A stretch of 15,951 bases of DNA from Gemmatimonadota bacterium (GCA_026991065.1 JALXCG010000570.1:1-15951), one strand, 5' to 3'. Numbered from the stretch's first letter, positions 1 through 7,899 are shown. The notes: a model not told the origin generated them from the sequence alone. Translations and numbers: made by a program.

Positions 1-660
1 GAACTCGGTCAAGTGCCGCCGTGTCTTGGACTTTTCCGCACGGAATGTTGGCCCGAAACAGTAGACTTTGCCCAGCGCCATGCACGCCGCTTCCATGTAG
101 AGTTGGCCGGACTGCGACAGGTAGGCCCGCTGGCCGAAATACTCAGTCTCGAAGAGTGTGGACGTTCCTTCACAGGCATTGGGCGTGAAAATCGGTGCGT
201 CGACCAGAACAAATTCTTTCGCCGCCATGAAATCCCGGATGGCGCGTACAATCTCGTCCCGGATGCGGGCAATCGCCCACTGCCGGCTGGATCGCAACCA
301 GAGGTGGCGGTGATCCATAAGAAAGCTGACACCGTGGCTTTTGGGCGCGATTGGATACTCGGCAGCAATCTGCACCGGAACGACGCGGGTCAGCCCGAGT
401 TCAAATCCGCCGGGCGCGCGCGAATCCTCCTTGACCACGCCATTCACGATGACCGAAGACTCCTGGGTCAGACGGCTTGCCGCCTCGAAATCCTCCTCAC
501 CGATTTCACCGCGAAAAGCGACGCCTTGAACAATTCCCGAGCCATCGCGAATCATCAGGAACTGCAGCTTTCCCTTGGAGCGTTTGTTGTAGAGCCAGCC
601 TCGGATCTCGACCTCTTGGCCAACATGTTCGTGCAGCCGGCCAATGGATGTTCGTGTCAT
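1..660 (-). CDS. asnS: Asparaginyl-tRNA synthetase, N-terminal part (cut by window start)
   Basis: Class II aminoacyl-tRNA synthetase that charges tRNA-Asn with asparagine in the cytoplasm. The 220 visible residues begin [14 protein letters not shown]. Residues about 16-100 form an OB-fold anticodon-binding domain ([20 protein letters not shown]). The catalytic domain then begins, with [16 protein letters not shown] at 109-124, [11 protein letters not shown] at 160-170 and the motif 2 arginine region [15 protein letters not shown] at 206-220. The MDHRHLWLR segment and ACEG loop fit AsnRS better than AspRS. The start is supported by AGGAGA at 667-672, 6 nt upstream. The frame is open to position 1, so the C-terminal half including motif 3 lies outside. 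It follows dut by 54 nt on the same strand and probably shares its transcript. Whether it discriminates Asn from Asp cannot be judged from this part. Confidence 0.93.
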   Translation of the reverse strand, partial: MTRTSIGRLHEHVGQEVEIRGWLYNKRSKGKLQFLMIRDGSGIVQGVAFRGEIGEEDFEAASRLTQESSVIVNGVVKEDSRAPGGFELGLTRVVPVQIAAEYPIAPKSHGVSFLMDHRHLWLRSSRQWAIARIRDEIVRAIRDFMAAKEFVLVDAPIFTPNACEGTSTLFETEYFGQRAYLSQSGQLYMEAACMALGKVYCFGPTFRAEKSKTRRHLTEF

Positions 661-714
661 CGTGGTTCTCCTCTTGCCTAGTCATGATCGGACGCTGAAG
701 CTCTGTGAGGTTCT

Positions 715-1170
715 CTATCTACCCGTGCTACCGAAGCCCCCACTACCCCGGTCAGTCGGATCAAGTCGCTCCGTCGCAATCCAGTCACAGCGGAGTACTG
801 GCGCCACCACGAGTTGGGCGATTCGCATGCCGCGCTCTACGCGGAATGCCGCCCGGCTGTGATTGATCAGCACAACCTCGATTTCGCCACGATAATCCGC
901 ATCAACTGTGCCCGGCGCGTTCAGGACGGTGATCCCGTAGCGGGCCGCCAGGCCACTGCGCGGTCGCACCTGGGCTTCGTAGCCTCTGGGCAACGCGACG
1001 GCCAGACCACTCGGGATGCGCTCCCAACTGCCGGGCTGGATTGTCCGTGGCGAATCGATATCGGCTCGGAGATCCACCCCTGCAGAATCCGCGGTCGCCG
1101 GTTGTGGGGCGGGTAGATCATCTCCCGGTCGCAGCCGACGAAAATGAATAGCAACTGGCGGTTGCGTCAT
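715..1170 (-). CDS. dut: dUTP diphosphatase (dUTPase)
   Basis: Hydrolyses dUTP to dUMP and pyrophosphate, keeping uracil out of DNA and supplying dUMP for thymidylate synthesis. The trimeric dUTPase family is homotrimeric and Mg-dependent. All five motifs are visible in 151 residues: I (AGVDLRAD, 30-37), II ([12 protein letters not shown], 69-80), III ([14 protein letters not shown], 84-97, catalytic Asp90), IV ([10 protein letters not shown], 113-122) and the flexible glycine-rich V ([11 protein letters not shown], 141-151). The length matches the family. The frame stays open to an ATG at 1269, but the extra 33 residues look unlike dUTPase. The ATG at 1170 has GGAAGG about 8 nt upstream and is preferred. 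The gene lies between pnp and asnS, in the neighbourhood where dut is often found. Confidence 0.95.
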   Translation of the reverse strand: MTQPPVAIHFRRLRPGDDLPAPQPATADSAGVDLRADIDSPRTIQPGSWERIPSGLAVALPRGYEAQVRPRSGLAARYGITVLNAPGTVDADYRGEIEVVLINHSRAAFRVERGMRIAQLVVAPVLRCDWIATERLDPTDRGSGGFGSTGR

Positions 1171-1199
1171 GCTCCTCGCCTTCCGAGAATCGTCGTGGT

Positions 1200-1262
1200 T
1201 CAACCGCGCGGCGGTTGACTCCGGCTGTACGGCGAACCTCTTGCCATGCACTGCCGGAGTGC
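1200..1262 (-). other. Two hairpins in the pnp-dut intergenic region
   Basis: The 140-nt gap between the pnp stop and the dut start holds a perfect 8-bp stem (TCAACCGC/GCGGTTGA) at 1200-1218 with a 3-nt loop. A shorter 5-bp stem (GCACT/AGTGC) lies at 1248-1262 with a 5-nt loop. Neither is followed by a U-run, so a classical intrinsic terminator is unlikely. They could protect or mark RNA ends after processing of the pnp-dut transcript. I see no convincing small gene here. Confidence 0.4.
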
Positions 1263-1310
1263 CGTCCAACCGTATCGGGTGGCGGCCAACCGCGACCGTG
1301 GAGTAGTCCT

Positions 1311-3431
1311 CTAGGAGCTTTCGGTTTCTTGGTTCTCTTCCTGCTCTGCCAGAACGGCCATTGCCATGCGCCGTGACAACGAGATCTTGCCGCCGGCATC
1401 GATCCCCTTGACCTGTACCGGAATGATCTCATCCTCGGAGACCACATCGCCGACGCTGGCCACGCGATAGTCCTCGAGTTCCGAGATGTGGCAAAGGCCT
1501 TCGCGGCCAGGCAGGATCTCCACAAACGCACCGAAGGGCATGATCGAGGTTACCCGCCCGTGATAGATGCGACCAATCTCGGGATCCTCCGTGAGATCAC
1601 GAATGGTCTGCAAGGCCTGCTCCGAAGCAGCTCGGGTAGGTGCCGCGATGACAACGCGGCCATCATCATCGACATCGATCTTGGATCCCGTGTCGGACGA
1701 GATCTTACGAATCATCTTTCCACCTGGGCCGATAATGTCGCGGATCTTGTCTTTGGGGACAAAAATTGCCACGACCTTGGGCGCGTGCTCATTGAGTTCG
1801 GCTCGCGGCTCGGACAGGCATTTCGCCATCTCTCCCAGAATGTGATTGCGACCATCCCGCGCCTGGGCGAGAGCCGATCGAAGGATTTCAAAAGTGATTC
1901 CGCCCAGTTTTGAATCCATCTGAAACGCGGTGATTCCGTCCGCAGTTCCCGTGACTTTGAAGTCCATGTCTCCCAGGTGATCTTCCGCACCCAGAATATC
2001 AGACAGGACAACCGGCTCGTGGCCTTCCGCTGTCACCAGTCCCATGGCGATGCCGGCGACCGGTGCTTTGATGGGGACACCCAGGTCCATCATCGCCAGC
2101 GAACCGCCGCACACAGAGGCCATGGAGGAGGAACCGTTGGACTCGGTGATTTCCGAGACCAGGCGCAAGGTATAGGGGAAATCATCATCGGAAGGGATGA
2201 CCGGCAACAGGGCGCGCTCAGCCAAGTGGCCGTGGCCGATCTCACGCCGTCCGGGGCCACGATTGGGACGCGCCTCACCGACCGACCAAGCGGGGAAGTT
2301 GTAGTGCAGCATGTAGCTCTTCTTGTACTCCCCTTCGAGTTCTTCCATGAGTTTCTGGTCACTCTTGGTGCCGAGCGTGCCCACAACCAGGGCTTGCGTT
2401 TCGCCGCGCGTGAAGAGAGCGGAGCCATGGGTCCTGGGCAGGATCCCGACTTCGCAGGAGATCGGGCGGATGTCGCGGGGGCCGCGACCATCCAATCGCT
2501 TGCCTTCGTTGATAATTCGCCCGCGTACCGTCTTCTTTTCGATCTCGCCGAGGATCTGCGAAATCGCTGCGGCTTGATCAGGAAAAGATTCCTTCAGGGC
2601 TTCCTGCACTTCGTTGCGAAGAGCAGCCCACGCCTCTTGGCGAGCCAGTTTGTCGGCAATAAAAAGAGCGGCCGCGGCGCGATCGCCGACCTGTGCATAA
2701 ACCGCCTCACTGATCTCAGGAGAGATCTCTTCCTTGGTCACTGAGCGCTTTGTTTTTCCCACGGCAGCGCGCAACTCCTCCTGGAGATCCAGCAACTTCT
2801 GAATCCATCGATGCGCGAATTCGAGCGCATCGACCAGCACGTCCTCGCTGACCTCTTTGCAGCCCCCTTCGACCATGGTGATGCTCTCGCGGGAGCCGGC
2901 AACCACCACATCCAGGTCACTGAACTCCAACTCAGCAAAAGTCGGATTGAGGATCAACTCCCCTTCGATGCGCCCCACGCGGACACCCGCAATGGGCGTT
3001 TCGAACGGGATGTCGGAAATGAGCAGCGAGGCTGCTGCTCCGGTAAGCCCGAGAACGTCAGCGTTGTTCTGCGCATCCGACGACAATACGGAGAGTGAAA
3101 CCGCGGTCTCACTTTTGTAGCCGTCGGCGAAATTGGGACGCAGGGGACGGTCAATCATGCGGGCGACCAATGTCTCCGTCTCGCCCATGCGCCCTTCCCG
3201 CTTGAAGAATCCCCCCGGGATCCTGCCTGCGGCATAAGCCTTTTCACGGTAGTCAACCGTCAATGGAAAGAAACCGCGGTCAACGCCCCCCTCTTTGCTG
3301 CCCACCGAGCAGGCCAGCACGACTGTTTCTCCGAATCCAATCATCACAGCGCCATCGGCTTGCCGGGCGATCTTGCCGGTCTCCATCCAGAGTGTTTTTC
3401 CCCCAAGATCGGTCTCTACGCGTTTATACAT
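1311..3431 (-). CDS. pnp: Polyribonucleotide nucleotidyltransferase (PNPase)
   Basis: Phosphorolytic 3'-to-5' exoribonuclease of RNA turnover, trimeric and often part of the degradosome. The protein has 706 residues, the usual family length. In order it shows a first RNase PH domain (from [14 protein letters not shown]), an all-alpha linker, the catalytic second RNase PH domain, a KH domain with the GPGG loop ([15 protein letters not shown]) and a C-terminal S1 domain ([20 protein letters not shown]). Catalytic-core signatures are [19 protein letters not shown] and [15 protein letters not shown], the latter with the metal-binding aspartates. The frame is open to 3560, but homology begins at the ATG at 3431, which has GGAG about 7 nt upstream. 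It lies 339 nt downstream of rpsO, the classic rpsO-pnp arrangement. In other bacteria PNPase controls its own mRNA through a hairpin in that gap. Confidence 0.97.
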   Translation of the reverse strand: MYKRVETDLGGKTLWMETGKIARQADGAVMIGFGETVVLACSVGSKEGGVDRGFFPLTVDYREKAYAAGRIPGGFFKREGRMGETETLVARMIDRPLRPNFADGYKSETAVSLSVLSSDAQNNADVLGLTGAAASLLISDIPFETPIAGVRVGRIEGELILNPTFAELEFSDLDVVVAGSRESITMVEGGCKEVSEDVLVDALEFAHRWIQKLLDLQEELRAAVGKTKRSVTKEEISPEISEAVYAQVGDRAAAALFIADKLARQEAWAALRNEVQEALKESFPDQAAAISQILGEIEKKTVRGRIINEGKRLDGRGPRDIRPISCEVGILPRTHGSALFTRGETQALVVGTLGTKSDQKLMEELEGEYKKSYMLHYNFPAWSVGEARPNRGPGRREIGHGHLAERALLPVIPSDDDFPYTLRLVSEITESNGSSSMASVCGGSLAMMDLGVPIKAPVAGIAMGLVTAEGHEPVVLSDILGAEDHLGDMDFKVTGTADGITAFQMDSKLGGITFEILRSALAQARDGRNHILGEMAKCLSEPRAELNEHAPKVVAIFVPKDKIRDIIGPGGKMIRKISSDTGSKIDVDDDGRVVIAAPTRAASEQALQTIRDLTEDPEIGRIYHGRVTSIMPFGAFVEILPGREGLCHISELEDYRVASVGDVVSEDEIIPVQVKGIDAGGKISLSRRMAMAVLAEQEENQETESS

Positions 3432-3539
3432 TCGTTTCTCCGTGTTCTCGCAGCCGCGGACTGTTTCGTCGCAGCGGAAGAACATACAGGTCGTATCCAA
3501 GCCGGAAGTTCCGCTTCCATTGTGCTTGAATCGTGAAAT

Positions 3540-3564
3540 GCGGTTGGGCATCGGGCGCAACCGC
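3540..3564 (-). promoter_or_regulatory. GC-rich stem-loop upstream of pnp
   Basis: On the transcribed strand, GCGGTTG pairs with CAACCGC around an 11-nt loop, giving 7 GC-rich base pairs ending about 109 nt before the pnp start. A second GCGGTTG copy near 3631-3640 could compete for the same partner. The position suits an RNase III site or a PNPase autoregulatory hairpin, but function is inferred only from location. Confidence 0.4.
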
Positions 3565-3632
3565 TGAAAGTCTGGCGCAAGTTCTGTTGCTCCTGCTCAC
3601 CATCCGTTCCCCGCTACTCTCGCCAGAACAGC
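3563..3632 (-). repeat. Imperfect long inverted repeat in rpsO-pnp spacer
   Basis: The segment 3571-3577 (TCTGGCG) is complementary to 3621-3627 (CGCCAGA). A further 4-bp match (3563-3566 with 3629-3632) lies outside after small internal bulges, giving an imperfect stem with a loop of about 43 nt. It touches the 3540-3564 hairpin, so the two cannot both form fully. This may be part of a processing structure in the rpsO-pnp mRNA, though chance is possible. Confidence 0.3.
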
Positions 3633-3770
3633 AACCGCAACCAACTCTGCCTTTGGGGTGGTCCACGGGTTCGGAGGAAAGAAACGGGGTCGAATGATGA
3701 GCCTGAATTCTATTTGCGACAGAGCGGGGACCTAACGCCCCCGAAAGAAGAGGATTGCTGCGGTCGTCAA

Positions 3771-4040
3771 CTACTTGCGCAGACCGAGCGACTTGATGAG
3801 CGCACGGTATCCTTCGACATCCCGCCGTTTTATGTAAGCCAGGAGCCGACGCCGCTGACCAACCATCTTGAGCAGACCACGGCGTCCCGCGTGATCCTTG
3901 GGATGTTGTTTGAAATGAGATTGCAGGTCGTTGATACGCCTGGTGAGAAGCGCCACCTGAACTTCGGTGGAGCCGGTATCGGTTTCATGTTTCCGATATT
4001 CGTGAATGGTCTCTTGAATGCGCTCAGAACTAAATGGCAT
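3771..4040 (-). CDS. rpsO: 30S ribosomal protein S15
   Basis: Primary-binding protein of the small subunit that binds the central domain of 16S rRNA and helps form the bridge to the 50S subunit. It has 89 residues, exactly the usual size. The sequence runs from [19 protein letters not shown] through the conserved [34 protein letters not shown] and [12 protein letters not shown] segments to IKSLGLRK. The frame extends to 4118, but the ATG at 4040 matches the family and has AAAGGA at 4049-4054, 8 nt upstream. It is the first gene of an rpsO-pnp-dut-asnS group and has its own promoter in the gap after the GT2 gene. In other bacteria S15 represses its own translation by binding the mRNA leader, and this leader has alternative hairpins (see 4069-4105). 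Confidence 0.97.
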   Translation of the reverse strand: MPFSSERIQETIHEYRKHETDTGSTEVQVALLTRRINDLQSHFKQHPKDHAGRRGLLKMVGQRRRLLAYIKRRDVEGYRALIKSLGLRK

Positions 4041-4068
4041 CGCCAAAATCCTTTCGAGAACGGTGACA

Positions 4069-4105
4069 CGATTTGGCCCGCGATGCGGGGCCAAACGCCA
4101 AATCG
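4069..4105 (-). promoter_or_regulatory. Alternative hairpins in the rpsO leader (candidate S15 autoregulatory element)
   Basis: Two mutually exclusive folds are visible in the 5' leader. In fold A, 4097-4105 pairs with 4069-4077 (9 bp, CGATTTGGC/GCCAAATCG) around a small CCGC/GCGG stem (78-81 with 85-88). In fold B, 4085-4095 pairs with 4072-4081 (10 bp, one bulged C, loop of 3). Both use the same 3' arm. That arm can also pair, with one bulge, to GATTTTGGC just downstream of the AAAGGA ribosome-binding site, which would limit access to the rpsO start. S15 is known to autoregulate through structurally diverse leaders, so this is a plausible site for it. It is not followed by a U-run and is not a terminator. 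Confidence 0.5.
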
Positions 4106-4117
4106 CATAAGCATCCA

Positions 4118-4146
4118 TCTATAGCATTCGATGCAAGGTGAGTCAA
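4118..4146 (-). promoter_or_regulatory. Sigma70-like promoter for rpsO
   Basis: A -35 box TTGACT (4146-4141) matches 5 of 6 consensus bases. It is followed by exactly 17 nt and a -10 box TATAGA (4123-4118, 4 of 6), with the extended -10 TG one base upstream. Transcription would start near 4111, giving a leader of about 70 nt that contains the alternative hairpins. The -35 box overlaps the stop codon (4143-4145) of the upstream glycosyltransferase gene, so the housekeeping genes can be expressed independently of the upstream cluster. Confidence 0.65.
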
Positions 4147-5171
4147 TTCGCAATCTCCAAGTGGCGGAGTCGATCCGCTGCGCTCTCTCCCGCGACGACC
4201 AGAGCCGCAATGATCAGTGCCCAAGAGAGCAGCATCTCCGCCCCCGCCGCTCGTAGCGCAAAGCACAGTCCGGCGCTTCTTACACAAAACTGCAAGAACC
4301 CACCGGATGATCGCTCGTAGAGGAGCAATGCAGTTACTGTCAGGAAGACGGCGAGTGTCTGTGCAGGACCGTTCAAGATGGCGGCACCGATGATCGCAAG
4401 AGGCAAAACAGCGATGGCGATTCGGGCAACGGCTTGTTGCCTTGTCGTTAGGTAGTTATCGAAGCGCCGATCTTCGACATAGAGGCGACACCACAGTCGA
4501 CCCCGATGGAGGTGGTTCCGGAAGTTCTTCCACGCAGTATCGGGAAAGTGGTGGCCGACAATGAGTTCCCGATCCAGCAGGATCCGTCCACGGCATGCCA
4601 GGCGGCGTCCCAGCTCAACATCTTCGAGATCTGCGCCGGAATAGATCTCACTAAAACCGCCGGCATCAAGGAATGCGGCGCGCCGCACACAGGACATGGA
4701 GCCCCATATCCAGTTGATCTCCTGAACTTCGGTCAGGGCGTGGTAAGACCATGCCTGAAGTGCCTTGTAGCGTGGCCAGAACCCGGTATTGATCGGGGTT
4801 CTGGCGTAGACACCAACAACGGCGACCACGTCTTCCTGCTGCATGGCAGATTCTACGCGAGCCAATAGATCCGCCGGTGGTGCCGTGTCAGCATCCAAGA
4901 AAAGAACCCAGGCGGCCCGAGCCTGTCGAACTCCTGCGTTGCGTGCTTTCGCAGGTCCTCCGCGAACCGGCTGGCGGATCGGTTCATAACCGGCTTCCAG
5001 AATGCGCTTTGCGGTACCATCGGTTGATGCATCGTCAACGAAAAGGTATTCGATTTTGTCTCGGTGGTGCAGTTGTGCCAGGGCCTGCAAGAGAGGCTCC
5101 AGCGTTGCGCTCCCGTTGTAGACTGGGATCACAATCGAAAGCAGCGGCGTTTCGGTTCTATTCGACATCAT
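4143..5171 (-). CDS. GT2-family glycosyltransferase with C-terminal membrane segments
   Basis: Inverting GT-A fold glycosyltransferase that should transfer a sugar from a nucleotide-sugar donor on the cytoplasmic face of the membrane. Numbered from the ATG at 5171, it shows the nucleotide-binding start LLSIVIPVYNGS (10-21), VDDASTDGT (44-52), the metal-binding DAD in FLDADTAPP (92-94), the acceptor-side WGSMSC (155-160) and the ED pair of GADLEDVELGRR (182-183). About three hydrophobic segments follow (near 248-265, 271-284 and 314-326), so the protein is probably membrane-anchored. The start overlaps the previous gene's TGA as ATGA, with GAGGAAG upstream. An in-frame ATG directly follows at 5168, so either may be used. 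It is the last gene of the cluster. Donor and acceptor are unknown; a polyprenyl phosphate or a growing glycan are both possible. Confidence 0.85.
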   Translation of the reverse strand: MMSNRTETPLLSIVIPVYNGSATLEPLLQALAQLHHRDKIEYLFVDDASTDGTAKRILEAGYEPIRQPVRGGPAKARNAGVRQARAAWVLFLDADTAPPADLLARVESAMQQEDVVAVVGVYARTPINTGFWPRYKALQAWSYHALTEVQEINWIWGSMSCVRRAAFLDAGGFSEIYSGADLEDVELGRRLACRGRILLDRELIVGHHFPDTAWKNFRNHLHRGRLWCRLYVEDRRFDNYLTTRQQAVARIAIAVLPLAIIGAAILNGPAQTLAVFLTVTALLLYERSSGGFLQFCVRSAGLCFALRAAGAEMLLSWALIIAALVVAGESAADRLRHLEIAN

Positions 5172-6319
5172 TCCGCCGTCTTCCTCGTCAGGGAGCGGAA
5201 GATGGCGGCGGCGAATTGGCCTCCCCGCAAAGCAACCGTGGCCAGCGCCGGGCACTCCTCAGAACATCCAGCGGCACACTCGCCAGCCCTGATTCGCCTG
5301 ATTCGACTGCGCGCGGCTTCGGCGGCGAGGAGACTCCTCAAATCGCAATCGAATGCACGCAGATCTCCCATATCTCCTCGGTTCCCGAGAGTCTCGCAGG
5401 AGTCAACCTTTCCGGTGGGCCCAATGACGAGGAACCTCTCCCCCGCCACGCAGCCACGCACCCCGACGCCGCCCTTGAGGGTATGAAGAACGCGGCGATA
5501 AACCTCTCTTTGAGCGATTTCGGTGGCCCGGTTCAACAATCCCGAATCGGTCCAGCAGTGATCGGTGTTTGCCAGCGCCTTGAGTGCTCTGGCGTAGGAC
5601 TTCGTCGCCGGGTGTGCTGCAGGGTCTCGCGGCTCACCGCGCAGACGCAAAAGTTCCCACCCGTCAAGGCGCGGGAAAGTGGTCGCCAGGAAGGCGCCCA
5701 GTTCCTCCAGTCGAGTCTCGTTACGGGCGGAGACGCAGGTGTCTACGTAGAAACGCAAGTTGGTGTGCGAGGCCCGCATGCGGGAAAGAACCCGGAGCGA
5801 CAGAAGAGTCTTCTCCCATGAGCCGGGACGGCGACGAATCTGGTCATGCAGCGTGCCGACCCCGTCCAGGGAGATTCGCCACGAGATTGTCTGTCGAGGC
5901 AGTGTTCGCAGCAAATCCCCAGCGATTTCTTCGACGAGATCCGAGTTTAGCCCGTTGCTGTGGATCGAAAGAGATGGCACTCCGGAGCTTTCTGCGATCG
6001 CTTGTACAGCCGGGACAAAATCGGGCCTGAGTGTTGGCTCGCCACCCGTGATCGTTAGTTGCAGCAGCCCGCGCAACTGGGACCCGATGCGCGACAATTC
6101 CGGAGGGGTCAGCAGGTGTCGGTCGCTCTCGGGACGAACAAAACAGTGCCGGCAGTTCTGATCACACTTGGAGTTCAGAAAGAGAACAAGATACCCGACC
6201 GGTGGATGCCCAAGTTGCGCCCGCAACCAACGCCAACCGATGCGCAATGCGGCCGGCGTGCGCAGCGTCCCACTCTGTGGTATGCGAATATCGGCTTCGG
6301 GACTGCGGGTTACTCTCAT
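5168..6319 (-). CDS. Radical SAM protein with SPASM-like C-terminal cysteines
   Basis: Radical S-adenosylmethionine enzyme of 383 residues. The 4Fe-4S site is CDQNCRHC (Cys52, 56, 59), and the SAM-binding GGEP is in TITGGEPTLRPD (89-100). ISLDG at 149-153 and further barrel strands follow. The tail has Cys290, then glycine and Cys308 in the CX12GX4C spacing of SPASM/twitch domains, then CAAGCSEEC (Cys348, 352, 356). Such tails bind auxiliary Fe-S clusters in enzymes that modify peptides, sugars or alcohols. The last cysteine group is CX3CX3C rather than the usual CX2CX5CX3C, so the auxiliary clusters may differ. It overlaps the genes on both sides by 4 nt, implying translational coupling, and has little Shine-Dalgarno of its own. 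I see no RiPP precursor beside it, so a peptide substrate is not supported. The reaction is unknown. Confidence 0.88.
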   Translation of the reverse strand: MRVTRSPEADIRIPQSGTLRTPAALRIGWRWLRAQLGHPPVGYLVLFLNSKCDQNCRHCFVRPESDRHLLTPPELSRIGSQLRGLLQLTITGGEPTLRPDFVPAVQAIAESSGVPSLSIHSNGLNSDLVEEIAGDLLRTLPRQTISWRISLDGVGTLHDQIRRRPGSWEKTLLSLRVLSRMRASHTNLRFYVDTCVSARNETRLEELGAFLATTFPRLDGWELLRLRGEPRDPAAHPATKSYARALKALANTDHCWTDSGLLNRATEIAQREVYRRVLHTLKGGVGVRGCVAGERFLVIGPTGKVDSCETLGNRGDMGDLRAFDCDLRSLLAAEAARSRIRRIRAGECAAGCSEECPALATVALRGGQFAAAIFRSLTRKTAE

Positions 6320-7899
6320 GCGCGATTGGGTAGCGGCGCCGACTGTGCCGCTGGGGACTGTGGCTCCGCTTCCGGCAATGGACGCCTAGTATAAGGATTG
6401 CATAGGGGACCAGAGAGCGGAGAATGCTCACCGCCGGTGAGAGATTCGGGGGGGCGGAAGGCGCGCCGGGACATTGCGATGCGCCGCAGCAAAAAAAACG
6501 CGGTTCGCAGGGCGCGCAGAGGCTCTCTCAGATCACCGAGTCGACGAAACAGGTAACTCGGGGAGAGATAGAATTCGCGCCGAACGCGGCGCAGGAACTT
6601 GCTTATTTCGACGGGGTCTAGTCCGGTTCCATCCACCACATAGCGATTGAAGCTGTAGTCGCGAAAATCAGCGGTGAGGAACTGCCCAGAGCGAGCCAGT
6701 TCGGCAAAGAGCGGTGTACCGGGATGCGGCGTCGCGCACATGAGCACCGCCATGTCGAGCGGCAGGGAGAGAATCAAGCGCCGGGTCTTCTCCAGTGAAG
6801 CGAGGGTTTCGCCGGGATGTCCCACGACAAAACTGCCATTGGTCCTTATCCGCAGTTTTCGGCAGGTTGCAACCACGCTTCGGATCATGGCTGGTGTGAC
6901 GTAAGGCTTCCCTAGTTTCGCCAGCATCTCTGGATCGCCCGACTCGATGCCGAAAGTGATCAGAAAAAGCCCGGCAGCACGCATCTTCCGAAGCAGTTCC
7001 GCATCAAGGGTGTCGATGCGCGCGTTACAGATCCAGCGGATCTTCAGTTTTCTGCGCATGATTTCGTCGCAGACTGCGAGCACCCACGAACGATTGGCGG
7101 TAAAAAGATCAGCTTGGAAAAGAAACGAACGAATGCCTTGGTCGCGAACAATTGCTTCGACTTCTGCGATAAGTGAGGCCGGCGAGCGCAGTCGGGCACG
7201 ACGACCGTGCATCCCCGGGGCCAGGCAAAATGAACAGTCGAAGGGGCACCCGCGGCCGGCGAGAACCAGCGTATAGAGGTCGCCATCGGGCAAGCGATAC
7301 TGCCGGGCGTCAAGAAGATCTCGTGCCGGAGGAGCGAGGTCATCCAGATGCTGGATCGGCGCTTGAGGGGGCACTGCAAGGATCCGGCCTGCCCTGTTTC
7401 GGGACACGGTTCCAGGGGGATCCGCTCCTCCATCGCCAGCCATGATTCGCCGGAGCAGCTCCGCGCAGACCATCTCCGGTTCGCCGGTGACGCAGACATC
7501 GATGGGGGAATCGGCGGTCAAAAGCGAATGGGGCAGAGCCTGGGCATGCTGCCCAAAGGCGACGGTCAGCGAGCCAGCGGAGTGAAGGACTTGAGCGAAT
7601 TCCAGATCGGAGTCCAGTGTCGGACTGGCCACGTTCAGAACAGAGAGGTTGGGCGCAAAAGAGCTGACGATCTCACGGAAGGCAGCGGTAGAAAGGCTTT
7701 GCACCGGCCCATCAACAATCCGCAGGAGAAGTGGTTCGGATGAATCTATCTCAACAGCAGCGGCGCGCATGGCTCCGGCGATCAAGCCAAGGGAGAGCGG
7801 AAAACGCGGAGGCTCGAAGGTCACGTTCAGAGGGATCAGCACGCGCCCCTCTTTGGTAATGCTCTCGCGTGGAGTCGGATTCACAAGCAGTACTCTCAT
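6316..7899 (-). CDS. Cobalamin-binding-type radical SAM protein
   Basis: Radical SAM enzyme of 527 residues with the layout of the B12-binding class. Residues about 1-180 form a Rossmann-like cobalamin-binding region (MRVLLVNPTP, PRFPLSLGLIAGAMR, VAFGQHAQALP, VCVTGEPEM). A SAM barrel follows, with the cluster motif CPFDCSFC (Cys218, 222, 225), FQADLFTANR (261-270), FGIESGDPEMLAKLGK (316-331) and VGHPGET (359-365). Family members methylate unreactive carbons or phosphorus, or rearrange rings. I see no DxHxxG motif in the N-terminal region, so any cobalamin would lack a histidine ligand, as in several methylases of this class. The last 40 or so residues are proline-rich and look disordered. It starts with an ATGA overlap to the carbamoyltransferase gene and ends with another into the next radical SAM gene. 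The substrate is unknown. Confidence 0.88.
   Translation of the reverse strand: MRVLLVNPTPRESITKEGRVLIPLNVTFEPPRFPLSLGLIAGAMRAAAVEIDSSEPLLLRIVDGPVQSLSTAAFREIVSSFAPNLSVLNVASPTLDSDLEFAQVLHSAGSLTVAFGQHAQALPHSLLTADSPIDVCVTGEPEMVCAELLRRIMAGDGGADPPGTVSRNRAGRILAVPPQAPIQHLDDLAPPARDLLDARQYRLPDGDLYTLVLAGRGCPFDCSFCLAPGMHGRRARLRSPASLIAEVEAIVRDQGIRSFLFQADLFTANRSWVLAVCDEIMRRKLKIRWICNARIDTLDAELLRKMRAAGLFLITFGIESGDPEMLAKLGKPYVTPAMIRSVVATCRKLRIRTNGSFVVGHPGETLASLEKTRRLILSLPLDMAVLMCATPHPGTPLFAELARSGQFLTADFRDYSFNRYVVDGTGLDPVEISKFLRRVRREFYLSPSYLFRRLGDLREPLRALRTAFFLLRRIAMSRRAFRPPESLTGGEHSPLSGPLCNPYTRRPLPEAEPQSPAAQSAPLPNRA

Larger units (their letters stand above)
3432..3770 (-). other. rpsO-pnp intercistronic region, 339 nt, no gene seen
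   Basis: No open frame here resembles a protein. The in-frame extension of pnp to 3560 lacks family similarity. The region holds several inverted repeats, described separately, and a weak 5-bp GC hairpin at 3725-3743 just after rpsO that is not followed by a U-run. I could not find a convincing second promoter for pnp. In Escherichia coli and other bacteria the equivalent spacer contains an RNase III-processed hairpin through which PNPase autoregulates, and this spacer has the right position and content for that role. Confidence 0.5.

Noticed and set aside
1171-1269. In-frame N-terminal extension of dUTPase from an ATG at 1269
   Set aside because: The extra 33 residues do not look like dUTPase, and the family length fits the 1170 start.
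1977-2744. Long open frame on the plus strand (255 codons) opposite pnp
   Set aside because: It lies wholly antisense to the clear PNPase catalytic region, resembles no family I know, and is the kind of open shadow frame expected in GC-rich coding DNA.
3432-3560. In-frame N-terminal extension of PNPase from an ATG at 3560
   Set aside because: The extension has no PNPase similarity, and a good ribosome-binding site and homology start at 3431.
3725-3743. Intrinsic terminator after rpsO
   Set aside because: The stem is only 5 bp and is not followed by a U-run on the transcribed strand.
4877-5821. 314-codon plus-strand open frame opposite the GT2 and radical SAM genes
   Set aside because: Antisense to two genes with clear motifs. 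The product is rich in Arg, Gly and Pro with no recognisable domain.
4143-7899. RiPP biosynthesis cluster, suggested by the SPASM-like radical SAM enzyme
   Set aside because: Genes overlap with no room for a precursor peptide, and no leader-binding or ABC-peptidase gene is visible. A distant precursor cannot be excluded.
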